A DNA stretch of 22,223 bases, from the NCBI GenBank assembly GCA_045645165.1, contig JAZRIF010000071.1:1-22223 (forward strand), read 5' to 3'. The notes beneath the pieces were generated by a model. It searched no databases. It worked only from the letters and a program-made list of their open reading frames with translations, and was not told where the DNA came from. Origin of the DNA: CAMEON01 sp045645165. GTDB lineage: Bacteria; Bacillota; Clostridia; Oscillospirales; CAG-272. Of the stretch, positions 6,514-13,976 are shown piece after piece (the first letter of the stretch is position 1; each line of letters opens with the position of its first letter). Both the position numbers and the translations under genes were made by a program.

Positions 6514-7815
6514 TCACTCCACCACACCCAGAATCAGCGGGCGGTCAGCAGGCTTCTCGGAACCGATCACCGTAGACGAAAGCAGCTTTTCCTCCGCGGC
6601 ATCCAACAGCTCCTCGCGGGAGGCGTACAGGGTGGCGATTACTTGCCCCTTGGCTACCCCATCTCCCGTCTTGGCGCGGAGCAGGATCCCCGCCGCAGGA
6701 TCAATGACGTCCTCCTTGCGGTTGCGTCCCGCGCCCAGCAGGAGCGCCGCCGTGCCGTAGCCCTCACAGTCCACCGCCGTGATGAATCCGTCGGCGGGAG
6801 CCTTTACCTCGCGGGAGTAAGGGGCGGCGGGGAACAACTCGGGATGGTAGATCCACGCGGGATCGCCGCCCTGAGCCTTCACCATGGCCGCAAAGGTGTC
6901 CAGCGCGCTTCCGTCTGTCATCACACGGCGCACGTTGGCTTCGCACTCCTCGACCGTCCCGCGATCGGAGATCACCAGCATGTGAGTCGCCAGCGCCACA
7001 CACAGCTCGGTGAAGTCAGCGGGGCCGTGCCCCTTCAGAGCCTCGATGGCCTCGATCACCTCCAAGGAATTGCCAATAGCGTTACCCAGAGGCCTGTCCA
7101 TATCCGTAATGAGAGCGCGGACTCTCTTGCCCGCCCGCTTGCCGATGTCCACCATGGCCTCGGCCAGGGCGCGGCTGTCGGCTTCGGACTTCATGAAGGC
7201 CCCGCTGCCCGTCTTGACGTCCAGCAGGATGCAATCGTCGTCAGCAGCCAGCTTCTTACCCATGATGCTGGAGGCAATGAGGGGAAGACTATCCACCGTA
7301 GCGGTCACGTCCCGCAGAGCGTATAACAGTTTGTCCGCAGGGGCGAGATCAGCGCTCTGCCCCACAATGGCAATGCCCACCTCGTTGACGATGGCCTCGA
7401 ACTCGGCGGTAGTCAGATCGGTGCGGAAGCCCGTAATAGCCTCCAGCTTGTCCACGGTACCGCCCGTATGACCCAACCCCCGGCCGCTCATCTTGGCCAC
7501 CTTAACACCCAAAGCCGCCACGATGGGCGCCACAGCCAGACTGGTCTTGTCTCCCACGCCACCGGTGGAGTGCTTGTCCACCCGCAGACCTTGGATGCCC
7601 TCGAAATGCAGGGTGTCCCCCGAATCCCGAATGGCCATGGTCAGGGCGGCGGTCTCGGCGGGGGTCATCCCCCGGAAGTAGACCGCCATGCAAAAGGCCG
7701 CGGCCTGATAGTCGGGGATCTCCCCCGCTGCGTAGCCTCCGATAAATTCACGAATCTCGGCTTCGGTCAATGCTTGACCGTCCCGCTTTTTCTTGATAAC
7801 GTCGTATGGGCGCAT
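6514..7815 (-). CDS. pdp: Pyrimidine-nucleoside phosphorylase
   Basis: It splits uridine, thymidine and deoxyuridine with phosphate to the base plus (deoxy)ribose-1-phosphate, in the cytoplasm. At 433 aa it has the length of Bacillus Pdp. Conserved sites are KHSTGGVGDKTSL (phosphate binding), MSGRGLGHTGGTVDKLEAI (the family signature) and KTGSGAFMKS. The ribosome binding site GAGGAG lies about 6 nt before ATG. It follows cdd by 15 nt, so cytidine and uridine salvage are co-expressed. E. coli-type DeoA is related; the Clostridia context and the lone nucleoside partner Cdd favour the broad-specificity Pdp. Confidence 0.93.
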   Translation of the reverse strand: MRPYDVIKKKRDGQALTEAEIREFIGGYAAGEIPDYQAAAFCMAVYFRGMTPAETAALTMAIRDSGDTLHFEGIQGLRVDKHSTGGVGDKTSLAVAPIVAALGVKVAKMSGRGLGHTGGTVDKLEAITGFRTDLTTAEFEAIVNEVGIAIVGQSADLAPADKLLYALRDVTATVDSLPLIASSIMGKKLAADDDCILLDVKTGSGAFMKSEADSRALAEAMVDIGKRAGKRVRALITDMDRPLGNAIGNSLEVIEAIEALKGHGPADFTELCVALATHMLVISDRGTVEECEANVRRVMTDGSALDTFAAMVKAQGGDPAWIYHPELFPAAPYSREVKAPADGFITAVDCEGYGTAALLLGAGRNRKEDVIDPAAGILLRAKTGDGVAKGQVIATLYASREELLDAAEEKLLSSTVIGSEKPADRPLILGVVE

Positions 7816-7830
7816 GGTTTCTCCTCTCTG

Positions 7831-8247
7831 TTACAGGTCTGCAGGCGTGAAGGAAAAGGGAAGGATCTCCCCCAACGTATACACCTTGAAAGCCTCGGGC
7901 GTGCCCAAAATTACAGGCATATCAAGGGAGCAAAACTCCACCAGTACCTGGCGGCATACCCCACAGGGCGCACAAAAGGGGGATACCTCGCCCTGCCTGC
8001 CGCCAACGACGGCGATGGCGGCGAAGTCACGCACCCCTTCGCTGACCGCCTTGAAAATGGCGGTACGCTCAGCACAGTTGGTGGCGGAAAGCCCTGCGTT
8101 CTCCACGTTACAGCCTGTGAATATCCGCCCGTCGGCGGTCAGGAGAGCCGCGCCCACGCAGTAGTGTGAGTAGGGGGAGTATGCAAATTCCCGTGCGTGG
8201 GCGGCGGATTCCATGAGGGCGTGATAGGTTTCTGTTTTGTCGATCAT
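7831..8247 (-). CDS. cdd: Cytidine deaminase
   Basis: It deaminates cytidine and deoxycytidine to uridine and deoxyuridine. The 138 aa correspond to the short homotetrameric class. The zinc site and catalytic Glu are in CNVENAGLSATNCAERTA (the CAE motif) and PCGVCRQ (the PCxxC motif). The start is ATG 8247 with CGGAG 7-8 nt upstream. It sits between the DUF4830 gene (33 nt) and pdp (15 nt), and feeds uridine to Pdp. Confidence 0.95.
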   Translation of the reverse strand: MIDKTETYHALMESAAHAREFAYSPYSHYCVGAALLTADGRIFTGCNVENAGLSATNCAERTAIFKAVSEGVRDFAAIAVVGGRQGEVSPFCAPCGVCRQVLVEFCSLDMPVILGTPEAFKVYTLGEILPFSFTPADL

Positions 8248-8280
8248 GCGTTTTCTCCGATTCTGAATGAGATATATGGA

Positions 8281-8811
8281 TTATTCCTGGGCAGGCTTCT
8301 CAAACCCGTGGATGAATCCGTTTACGTCGGCGGAGCAGATGTCCCCGCCAATGACACGGTTGCGGTAAACCAGTACGTTGGCATAGACGGTGCCCTCGTA
8401 CCCTTCATAATTGGTGACAATGAAAGTGTAGCGGGTGACGGCCTTTTTCTTGTACTTGGACAGATCCAGCCCCTGAGACTTCTGCATCTCGTTGTAGCCC
8501 GCAAAGATCTTGTCAAACTCGGAAGGGATGGTGACCTCCCGCTTCTCCACCGACCCCGCATCCACTACCCAGCCAAACTGGGAGAGGAACTTCGCCGCGT
8601 CGTCGGCAGACTTGACCTTGTCGTAGCGGATGGATACCGTCGCCCCGGATTCCGCTTCGGGAGCATCCACCGCCATCCCGCCCTGAGGCGTCGAACCCTC
8701 GCTCCCCGCGTAAGCGGGCACAAAAGCGATCAGCGTGATCAGCGCCGCCAGCGCAACGCAAATGATCCCGAAAAACTTGATACTGCTGGCTTTGAAGGAG
8801 TAAATGAACAT
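8281..8811 (-). CDS. DUF4830-domain membrane-anchored or secreted protein
   Basis: A 176-aa protein with an N-terminal hydrophobic segment (residues about 13-33, FFGIICVALAALITLIAF) ending in AYA, so it is exported or anchored by one helix. The C-terminal part (about 70-170) matches DUF4830 as I recall it: AAKFLSQFGWVVD, VTIPSEFDKIFAGYNEMQK, then VYRNRVIGGDICS. No catalytic motif is known. The frame is open to 8913, but ATG 8811 has GGAGG at ideal spacing and starts the membrane segment. Function is unknown; the family is common in Clostridia. Confidence 0.75.
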   Translation of the reverse strand: MFIYSFKASSIKFFGIICVALAALITLIAFVPAYAGSEGSTPQGGMAVDAPEAESGATVSIRYDKVKSADDAAKFLSQFGWVVDAGSVEKREVTIPSEFDKIFAGYNEMQKSQGLDLSKYKKKAVTRYTFIVTNYEGYEGTVYANVLVYRNRVIGGDICSADVNGFIHGFEKPAQE

Positions 8812-8899
8812 ACCCGTGACCTCCGTATATGGATAATTGGTATATCCTATGCGGAGGGTGGGAGCGGTATGAATGTGGAAGGTGAATTTGGTTGGACTG

Positions 8900-10033
8900 T
8901 CAGCACCAATCACAAAAACCCCGTATGAGTTCTTTTTGATTAATTTTTTTCGCGATATTTACTGTGTTATCGCTGATCTCCAGAGCGGATACGATCACCG
9001 CGACATCAGCCGAGATACAGCCTTCTTTTCGCAAATCCTTGACGATTCGGATCATCTTACTGACAAAATAATCCGATCCGTTTATCAGATCGTCTGTATC
9101 GCAACCGTTGTTGAATAACAGATCCTCGAGAACTTGAACGTGGCTTTTGTCGGTGAATATCTCTTCTTCATCCGTCCCATAGAATGCAATATTCCATTTT
9201 TCTTCACAGTCTGCTTGGAGGGTGGTATATTGCATGACCAAGTCTGTGCTTTCGCAAAGGATCCAAATCACGCTCTTGTCGATATCTTTCCATTTCGACA
9301 AAATGTTGATCATGTTTTCTTTGATGATCTTGAAGACGGGAACTTTTTTGGGGAGCGGTACGCTCACCTTTTTGCCATTCACGATCTTGAACCGAATCGG
9401 GTAGTAGGAGTTGACACGACCGTCTTCGTCCAAGTAGTACAGCATATTTTCCTCGATCATCATATTCGTCGTGACGACTTTTTGCTTTAGCCACTTGAAT
9501 CGATCGGATGGATCCTTATACTCAGTTTCCGTAATGTAGGTTTTATCATTCTTGTATCGGTATACTTGCTCCTCATACAAAGCATCTCGGAAATCATTCC
9601 CCCAATACTTTGCTTCCAGATACCGCGTGATCCGACCGAGGTCATCGTAGTAGGAGATCGAAAGCGCGTTTATGGTTTGACGCTTTACGTCATAAAAGAT
9701 ATATTCGCATACACCCTCGGAGTAGAAATAGAAATTCAGATTCCCAAACTTCTGCGCTACATATTTTTCCGACAGCAGTATCCGATCCTGCTCATCAAAA
9801 TAATACTTATAATCGTAGCCGTTTTCGATTTGTTTGATTTCTTTGCCGATGGTACAGTTGGTGACCCGCATTTCCATTACATAGGAGGGCTCATACAACC
9901 CTGCATGAAAGCCTAATCCCCTGCTGTATCGGTTTTTGGTATTTGTCGATGAGATTTCCTTGTAGTAACCGAGGAAATCAAAGAATTGATATTTGGTATA
10001 TACGTCGTATAGCTGTTTTTGAATATCGTCCAT
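8900..10033 (-). CDS. Unrecognised protein with YD-like tyrosine motifs
   Basis: I do not recognise this 377-aa protein. No signal peptide or membrane helix is visible. The first 210 residues are rich in Tyr and probably beta-stranded, with three related motifs: YYFDEQDRI (77-85), YYDDLGRI (128-135) and YYLDEDGRV (199-207). These resemble the YD/RHS type of beta-hairpin repeat. Residues about 230-377 look alpha/beta, with SVIWILCES and a helical end. Base use is AT-richer than the neighbouring DUF5722 and pdp genes, suggesting later acquisition. The start ATG has GGAGAA upstream; it lies 27 nt after the DUF5722 stop and 88 nt before the DUF4830 start. An accessory role, for example an immunity-type protein, is only a guess. 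Confidence 0.75.
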   Translation of the reverse strand: MDDIQKQLYDVYTKYQFFDFLGYYKEISSTNTKNRYSRGLGFHAGLYEPSYVMEMRVTNCTIGKEIKQIENGYDYKYYFDEQDRILLSEKYVAQKFGNLNFYFYSEGVCEYIFYDVKRQTINALSISYYDDLGRITRYLEAKYWGNDFRDALYEEQVYRYKNDKTYITETEYKDPSDRFKWLKQKVVTTNMMIEENMLYYLDEDGRVNSYYPIRFKIVNGKKVSVPLPKKVPVFKIIKENMINILSKWKDIDKSVIWILCESTDLVMQYTTLQADCEEKWNIAFYGTDEEEIFTDKSHVQVLEDLLFNNGCDTDDLINGSDYFVSKMIRIVKDLRKEGCISADVAVIVSALEISDNTVNIAKKINQKELIRGFCDWC

Positions 10034-10060
10034 GCCAGCTGTTCTCCGCTGATTTTCGTA

Positions 10061-11548
10061 TCAATACCGCTCCCAATGATAAACGCCCCGCTCGTCCTTC
10101 TGGTCGATGGCCTTGAACACGTAGTACATAGGCTTGGGCGCGTCCATCCCCGCCTCGTCCTTCTTTCTGCGCCACAGACCCAGATTCAGACCGAACTCAA
10201 AGCGGTTGTCGTGGTGGGCGTGGAGGATGAAGGAGTCGATCTCGGGGATCTCCATGATCTTGCGGTAGGCGCGTCCGTAGGCGCAGGCCTGCAGGATCTC
10301 GCTCTCGGGGGTCCAATGGGAGTTAAAGCCCTGCTCGGACAGAATGATGCGGCGGCGCTCCCCGTTCAAAAGGAACTCGGGACGGTAGATGAACCGCGCC
10401 AGCACCTCCAGATTCTTGAAGGTGATGATGGGCGCCTCGTCGTCGGGGGTGGCCAGCTTGTCGTTCCAGAAATCGGGGTAGTTCAGATCCTCGGGGTAGG
10501 GATGGAAAGCGATGTGCCAGGGGATCTGTCCCTCCTCGGTGGCGATCTCGTTGAGGTACACCAGCATATCCCGCGTCTTGTAGTAGCGCAGAGGCTGGTT
10601 TTCATCCATGGCCATGGTCCAGAAGTGGTCCAGAGACACGTACACACGCACGTTGGCGTACACCGATGCGGCCGTCTGCCAGGTCACACGGAGCGCCGTG
10701 GCGTACTCGCGCACATAAGTCTCCATGTCCATCTCACCCGAGTTGGCCCAGATGTACCCCGCGTCCACCTCGTTGCCCACGATCATACCCACCACACGGC
10801 CATAGGCCATATCCTCACGGGTGTAGCGCTCGGTCAGGAAGGCAATAAACGCGCGGTAGTAAGCAAGTCCCTCCTCGGTGACCAGGTTGAAGGCCGAGAT
10901 GAGCCCCGTGCCGTCCTCGGCTTTGCCCGTGTAGGCGGGGTGCTTGATGATCTCCCAGAAGGCAGGATCAATGTCGCACCGCCAATGGGGGGAGTTGAGT
11001 AGAATGAAGGTGATGACACAGCCGATTTCAGTTAGCCCTATGAAGGTCTCGTCCATCTTCTCCACGTGGGACTTGCGGAAGTAGAAGGTGCGCCCGTCAT
11101 GCTCAAACTCAATGGTGTCCCCCTCCACGTAAGCGGGCATGAGGAAATCACCCTCGTTGACGTTGATGGCCGAGTGGCGCACGCCCAGCTCGCGGGCGTC
11201 GGCGTAGTCCACCACCTGCAGACCCTTCTTGGTGTCCACCACGGGGTAAGGGAAATCCCGCAGAGAGTTTGTGATGGCCTCTACGTACTGAACACCCTCC
11301 AAAAGCTCGTCGTCCACCTGTACACCGTAGGACAGGCATACGCCGTCCCGCCCGCAGGCGAAACGGGAGATGGTCAGAGTGTCCCCCTCCACGTCGGGGG
11401 TCAGTATGGCAATGGGCTCCACCTCATCGGCCAGAATGGGGGAAAATGCGATCACGCGGGCTTGCGCCTCGGCGGGAAGAGCGCCGTCCAGGCGGATACG
11501 GATGGTATCGGCGGCGGCAATTATGGCATTTACGGTTGTAGCGGTCAT
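10061..11548 (-). CDS. DUF5722 family glycoside-hydrolase-like protein
   Basis: A 495-aa cytoplasmic protein (no signal peptide). Residues 1-100 form a beta-rich leader domain. From KKGLQVVDYADARELGVRH (107-125) onward it matches the DUF5722 (beta/alpha)8-barrel family. Two Glu residues occupy the places of clan-A glycosidase catalytic acids: Glu260 in VGNEVD (end of strand 4) and Glu405 in ILSEQGF (strand 7). A glycan substrate is inferred, not shown. A consensus promoter lies directly upstream (11612-11640), making this the first gene of the minus-strand cluster. The ribosome binding site is AAAGGA. It is divergent from the CotH lipoprotein gene. Confidence 0.78.
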   Translation of the reverse strand: MTATTVNAIIAAADTIRIRLDGALPAEAQARVIAFSPILADEVEPIAILTPDVEGDTLTISRFACGRDGVCLSYGVQVDDELLEGVQYVEAITNSLRDFPYPVVDTKKGLQVVDYADARELGVRHSAINVNEGDFLMPAYVEGDTIEFEHDGRTFYFRKSHVEKMDETFIGLTEIGCVITFILLNSPHWRCDIDPAFWEIIKHPAYTGKAEDGTGLISAFNLVTEEGLAYYRAFIAFLTERYTREDMAYGRVVGMIVGNEVDAGYIWANSGEMDMETYVREYATALRVTWQTAASVYANVRVYVSLDHFWTMAMDENQPLRYYKTRDMLVYLNEIATEEGQIPWHIAFHPYPEDLNYPDFWNDKLATPDDEAPIITFKNLEVLARFIYRPEFLLNGERRRIILSEQGFNSHWTPESEILQACAYGRAYRKIMEIPEIDSFILHAHHDNRFEFGLNLGLWRRKKDEAGMDAPKPMYYVFKAIDQKDERGVYHWERY

Positions 11549-11611
11549 GGCTTTGTCCGTCCTTTTCTTCGTGATTGGTCGCTTGCGGCGTGCCTCTGTA
11601 CGACCACCTTA

Positions 11612-11640
11612 ATTATAAGGCATTTTTACTGGATTGTCAA
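11612..11640 (-). promoter_or_regulatory. Consensus sigma-A promoter for the minus-strand cluster
   Basis: Read on the minus strand, TTGACA (11635-11640) and TATAAT (11612-11617) are both perfect and 17 nt apart. The start point would be near 11605, about 57 nt before the DUF5722 ATG at 11548. The nearest plus-strand promoter is about 75 bp away, so both share one regulatory region. Confidence 0.85.
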
Positions 11641-11712
11641 TCGAAATGCATTAATATTTATGAAATTTTCTGAAATGTTTTCAATTCCGTCACCAATTAA
11701 GCGGTGCAGATA

Positions 11713-11721
11713 TGCTATAAT
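11713..11721 (+). promoter_or_regulatory. Extended -10 promoter for the CotH lipoprotein gene
   Basis: TGCTATAAT is a full extended -10 with a perfect hexamer at 11716-11721. The matching -35 position (CCAATT) is poor. The leader would be about 30 nt, with AAAGG at 11741-11745 before ATG 11758. Confidence 0.6.
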
Positions 11722-11757
11722 AAACCGAATACGAATACCGAAAGGTTGGTATATGCT

Positions 11758-13701
11758 ATGAGTATGAATAATAGGGTGCGAAAGCCTGCGCGCGTCGGCT
11801 CACTTCTGCTTGCGCTTTTGCTGTTGGGCTCAACCGTTCTGACCGCCTGCACGGGAGAGAACCGCCCCTCGGCGGATACGGCTGATACGAATACGCAAGT
11901 CTCCGATATGGCCGGAGCAGGGGAGGACATGACTCTGGGCGAGCCCGTGACGGCTGATCCCGATCAGACCCATGCCCCCGAAAACGACTATACGCCTCCC
12001 GAGAGCCTCATTGGCGACGGCTCTGCCCTGGTAGGGGTGTTCCCCGTATTCTCCGAGAAGGGCGGTCTGTACACCTCCCGCGAAAAGACGGTGGAGATCA
12101 CCGCCCCCGAGGGCTATACCGTCCGCTACACCACCGACGGCTCTGTCCCCACCAAGCGCTCTACCGAATATACGAGTCCCATCGAGATCGCTGTGGATCG
12201 CGGAGAGGGAACCGTCATCCGCGCCGCCTGCTTTGACGCGAGCGGTAAACTGACGGGTCAGGTCATCACCCAGACCTACGTCTGCGTCCAGAAGACCGAG
12301 GGCCTGCACTACACCGTCATGCTCACCTGCGACGAGGACGATTTGGACGCCATGTACCGCGACGTCCACGCCAAGGTGGAGCGCGCCGCCCACGCCGAGA
12401 TCCTCGCCCCCGACGGCAGCCGCATCATCTCCCAGGACGTAGGCCTCCGCCTCTTTGGCGGCTCCTCCCGCGCCCTCCAGCAGAAATCCTTCAAGATCAT
12501 CGCCCGTAAGGACGGCTACTTCGGCGAGGAACCCTACGTGGGTCTGGGTACCTTCACCTACCCCTTCTTCCCCGAGCGCACCGTTATCGCCGGTAAGAAC
12601 GCAGGCAAGGTGCTGGAGAAGTACGACGGCCTCATCCTCCGCAACGGCGGCAACGACTCCCTCCTGGCCACGGCGGCTTGGGAGGATCGCCCCACCCTCC
12701 TGCGCGACGGCATGTCCAACGAGTTCATCGCCAAGTTTGCCCCCAACGTGCAGATGTCCTACGCCCACTTCGCCGTGGTCTACCTCAACGGCGAGTACTA
12801 CGGCATTCTGGAACTGCGCGAGAACCAGAACGAGGACTATTTCAAGCGCCTCTACGGCGTTCTGGACGACGACGTAGTGGTGGTGAAATCCGAGCTGGAT
12901 ACCACCCGCGCCTGCGGGAATCACAGAAACGGCGGCGAATGCCGCTTCTGCGGCTCCTGGTTCTTCTATGAGACCGACGAGAATGCCGCGGCGCAGCAGG
13001 AAATGAAGGACTGGATCGCCCTCTGCAAGAAGGCGGCGGGAGCGGTTAACGCATCCGAGTCCGAGTACCGCAAGGTCTTTGAGGAAGTCTCGGCCAAGCT
13101 GGATCTCCGCAACGCGCTGGAGTACATGGCGGTATCCTGCTACCTCGTCAATACCGACTGGCCCCACAACAATATCCGCGTCTGGCGCTACACAGGCGCG
13201 CCCATGGACGGCATCTCCATCACCGATGGAAAATGGCGCTTCGCCACCCGCGACATGGACTTCACCATGGAACGCTACGGCGGCAACCACCCCCTCCCCG
13301 AGATCAATACCACAGCCAAGGTGGACATGTTCTCCTGGGTGCTGTCTAACTATGTGAGCGGCTACGGGGATCAGCAGGAGTATACCGACGCCCTCTACCT
13401 CCAGGGTCTGTTCTCTTTCCTCATGCGGGATGACACCTTCCGCGCCGATTTCGCGGAATTCTGCCGCACCCTCGCATCCGAGGAAGCCACCGCCTACCTG
13501 AAAGCCCTCTACGACGACGCCTACGCCCAGGTCAACCCCATCATGAACGACCACATCAAGCGCTGGTCGCCTCGCGTGGGCAACATGATCTCCGACACCC
13601 GCAGCTGGAAGCGCGCCGCCTCCCGCATCGAAAGCTTCATCGAGGATCGCCCCACCCAGTTCCTCAAGCAGCTGGATAAGATGCTGTCCATGTACGATTG
13701 A
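11758..13701 (+). CDS. CotH-kinase lipoprotein with chitobiase-type C-terminal-like domain
   Basis: A 647-aa lipoprotein. The signal peptide ends in the lipobox LTAC (Cys31), followed by an Asp/Thr-rich spacer (about 35-90). A CHB_HEX_C-like beta domain (about 99-176) shows GYTVRYTTDGSVPTKRST. The CotH domain (about 185-645) shows VYLNGEYYGILELREN and KWRFATRDMDFTMERYGG, where DMD (499-501) is the metal/catalytic motif of CotH protein kinases. CotH of Bacillus spores phosphorylates coat proteins; surface homologues in gut Clostridia are common and uncharacterised. The open frame extends back to GTG 11704, but ATG 11758 begins the signal peptide. A second possible ATG is at 11764. It is divergent from the DUF5722 gene. 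Confidence 0.85.
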   Translation: MSMNNRVRKPARVGSLLLALLLLGSTVLTACTGENRPSADTADTNTQVSDMAGAGEDMTLGEPVTADPDQTHAPENDYTPPESLIGDGSALVGVFPVFSEKGGLYTSREKTVEITAPEGYTVRYTTDGSVPTKRSTEYTSPIEIAVDRGEGTVIRAACFDASGKLTGQVITQTYVCVQKTEGLHYTVMLTCDEDDLDAMYRDVHAKVERAAHAEILAPDGSRIISQDVGLRLFGGSSRALQQKSFKIIARKDGYFGEEPYVGLGTFTYPFFPERTVIAGKNAGKVLEKYDGLILRNGGNDSLLATAAWEDRPTLLRDGMSNEFIAKFAPNVQMSYAHFAVVYLNGEYYGILELRENQNEDYFKRLYGVLDDDVVVVKSELDTTRACGNHRNGGECRFCGSWFFYETDENAAAQQEMKDWIALCKKAAGAVNASESEYRKVFEEVSAKLDLRNALEYMAVSCYLVNTDWPHNNIRVWRYTGAPMDGISITDGKWRFATRDMDFTMERYGGNHPLPEINTTAKVDMFSWVLSNYVSGYGDQQEYTDALYLQGLFSFLMRDDTFRADFAEFCRTLASEEATAYLKALYDDAYAQVNPIMNDHIKRWSPRVGNMISDTRSWKRAASRIESFIEDRPTQFLKQLDKMLSMYD

Positions 13702-13732
13702 CAAATCGAAGAGTCATTTTCCAGCCACCCTT

Positions 13733-13928
13733 CAAATTTGGGTTTATCGAGGGGGCTTTGCCCCCTCAACCCCCACCAAAGGGACTTTTGGAAAAGTCCC
13801 TTTGGAATCTTCAAAACTTTCAAAAAGAATTATTTATCAATATCCTTTTTGAAAGTTCTTGAAGGGGGGCTGTGGGGAACTTCTTTCAAGAAGTTCCTCC
13901 CAGGCGTTCTCCCATAAACCCCAATTTG
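13733..13928. repeat. MITE-like 196-bp hairpin element, copy A
   Basis: Terminal inverted repeats at 13733-13747 and 13914-13928 agree in 14 of 15 positions (CAAATTTGGGTTTAT against CAAATTGGGGTTTAT). Inside are four perfect hairpins: H1 13749-13767 (8-bp arms, TTT loop), H2 13776-13805 (14-bp arms, GG centre), H3 13815-13857 (13-bp arms) and H4 13876-13897 (9-bp arms, TTCA loop). There is no coding content. It lies between the CotH and ADP-ribosylglycohydrolase genes, where H1 and H2 could stop read-through. No clear target-site duplication was seen. Confidence 0.75.
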
Positions 13929-13976
13929 CGTCATTTTGCAATTGCCTAACTTTTTTCTCTTCAAGGAGGCCCTTCT

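Noticed and set aside
13713..13937. GTCATTTT on both sides of repeat copy A as a target-site duplication
   Set aside because: The left copy is 12 bp away from the terminal repeat while the right copy is 1 bp away, so they do not flank the element properly. Copy B shows none.
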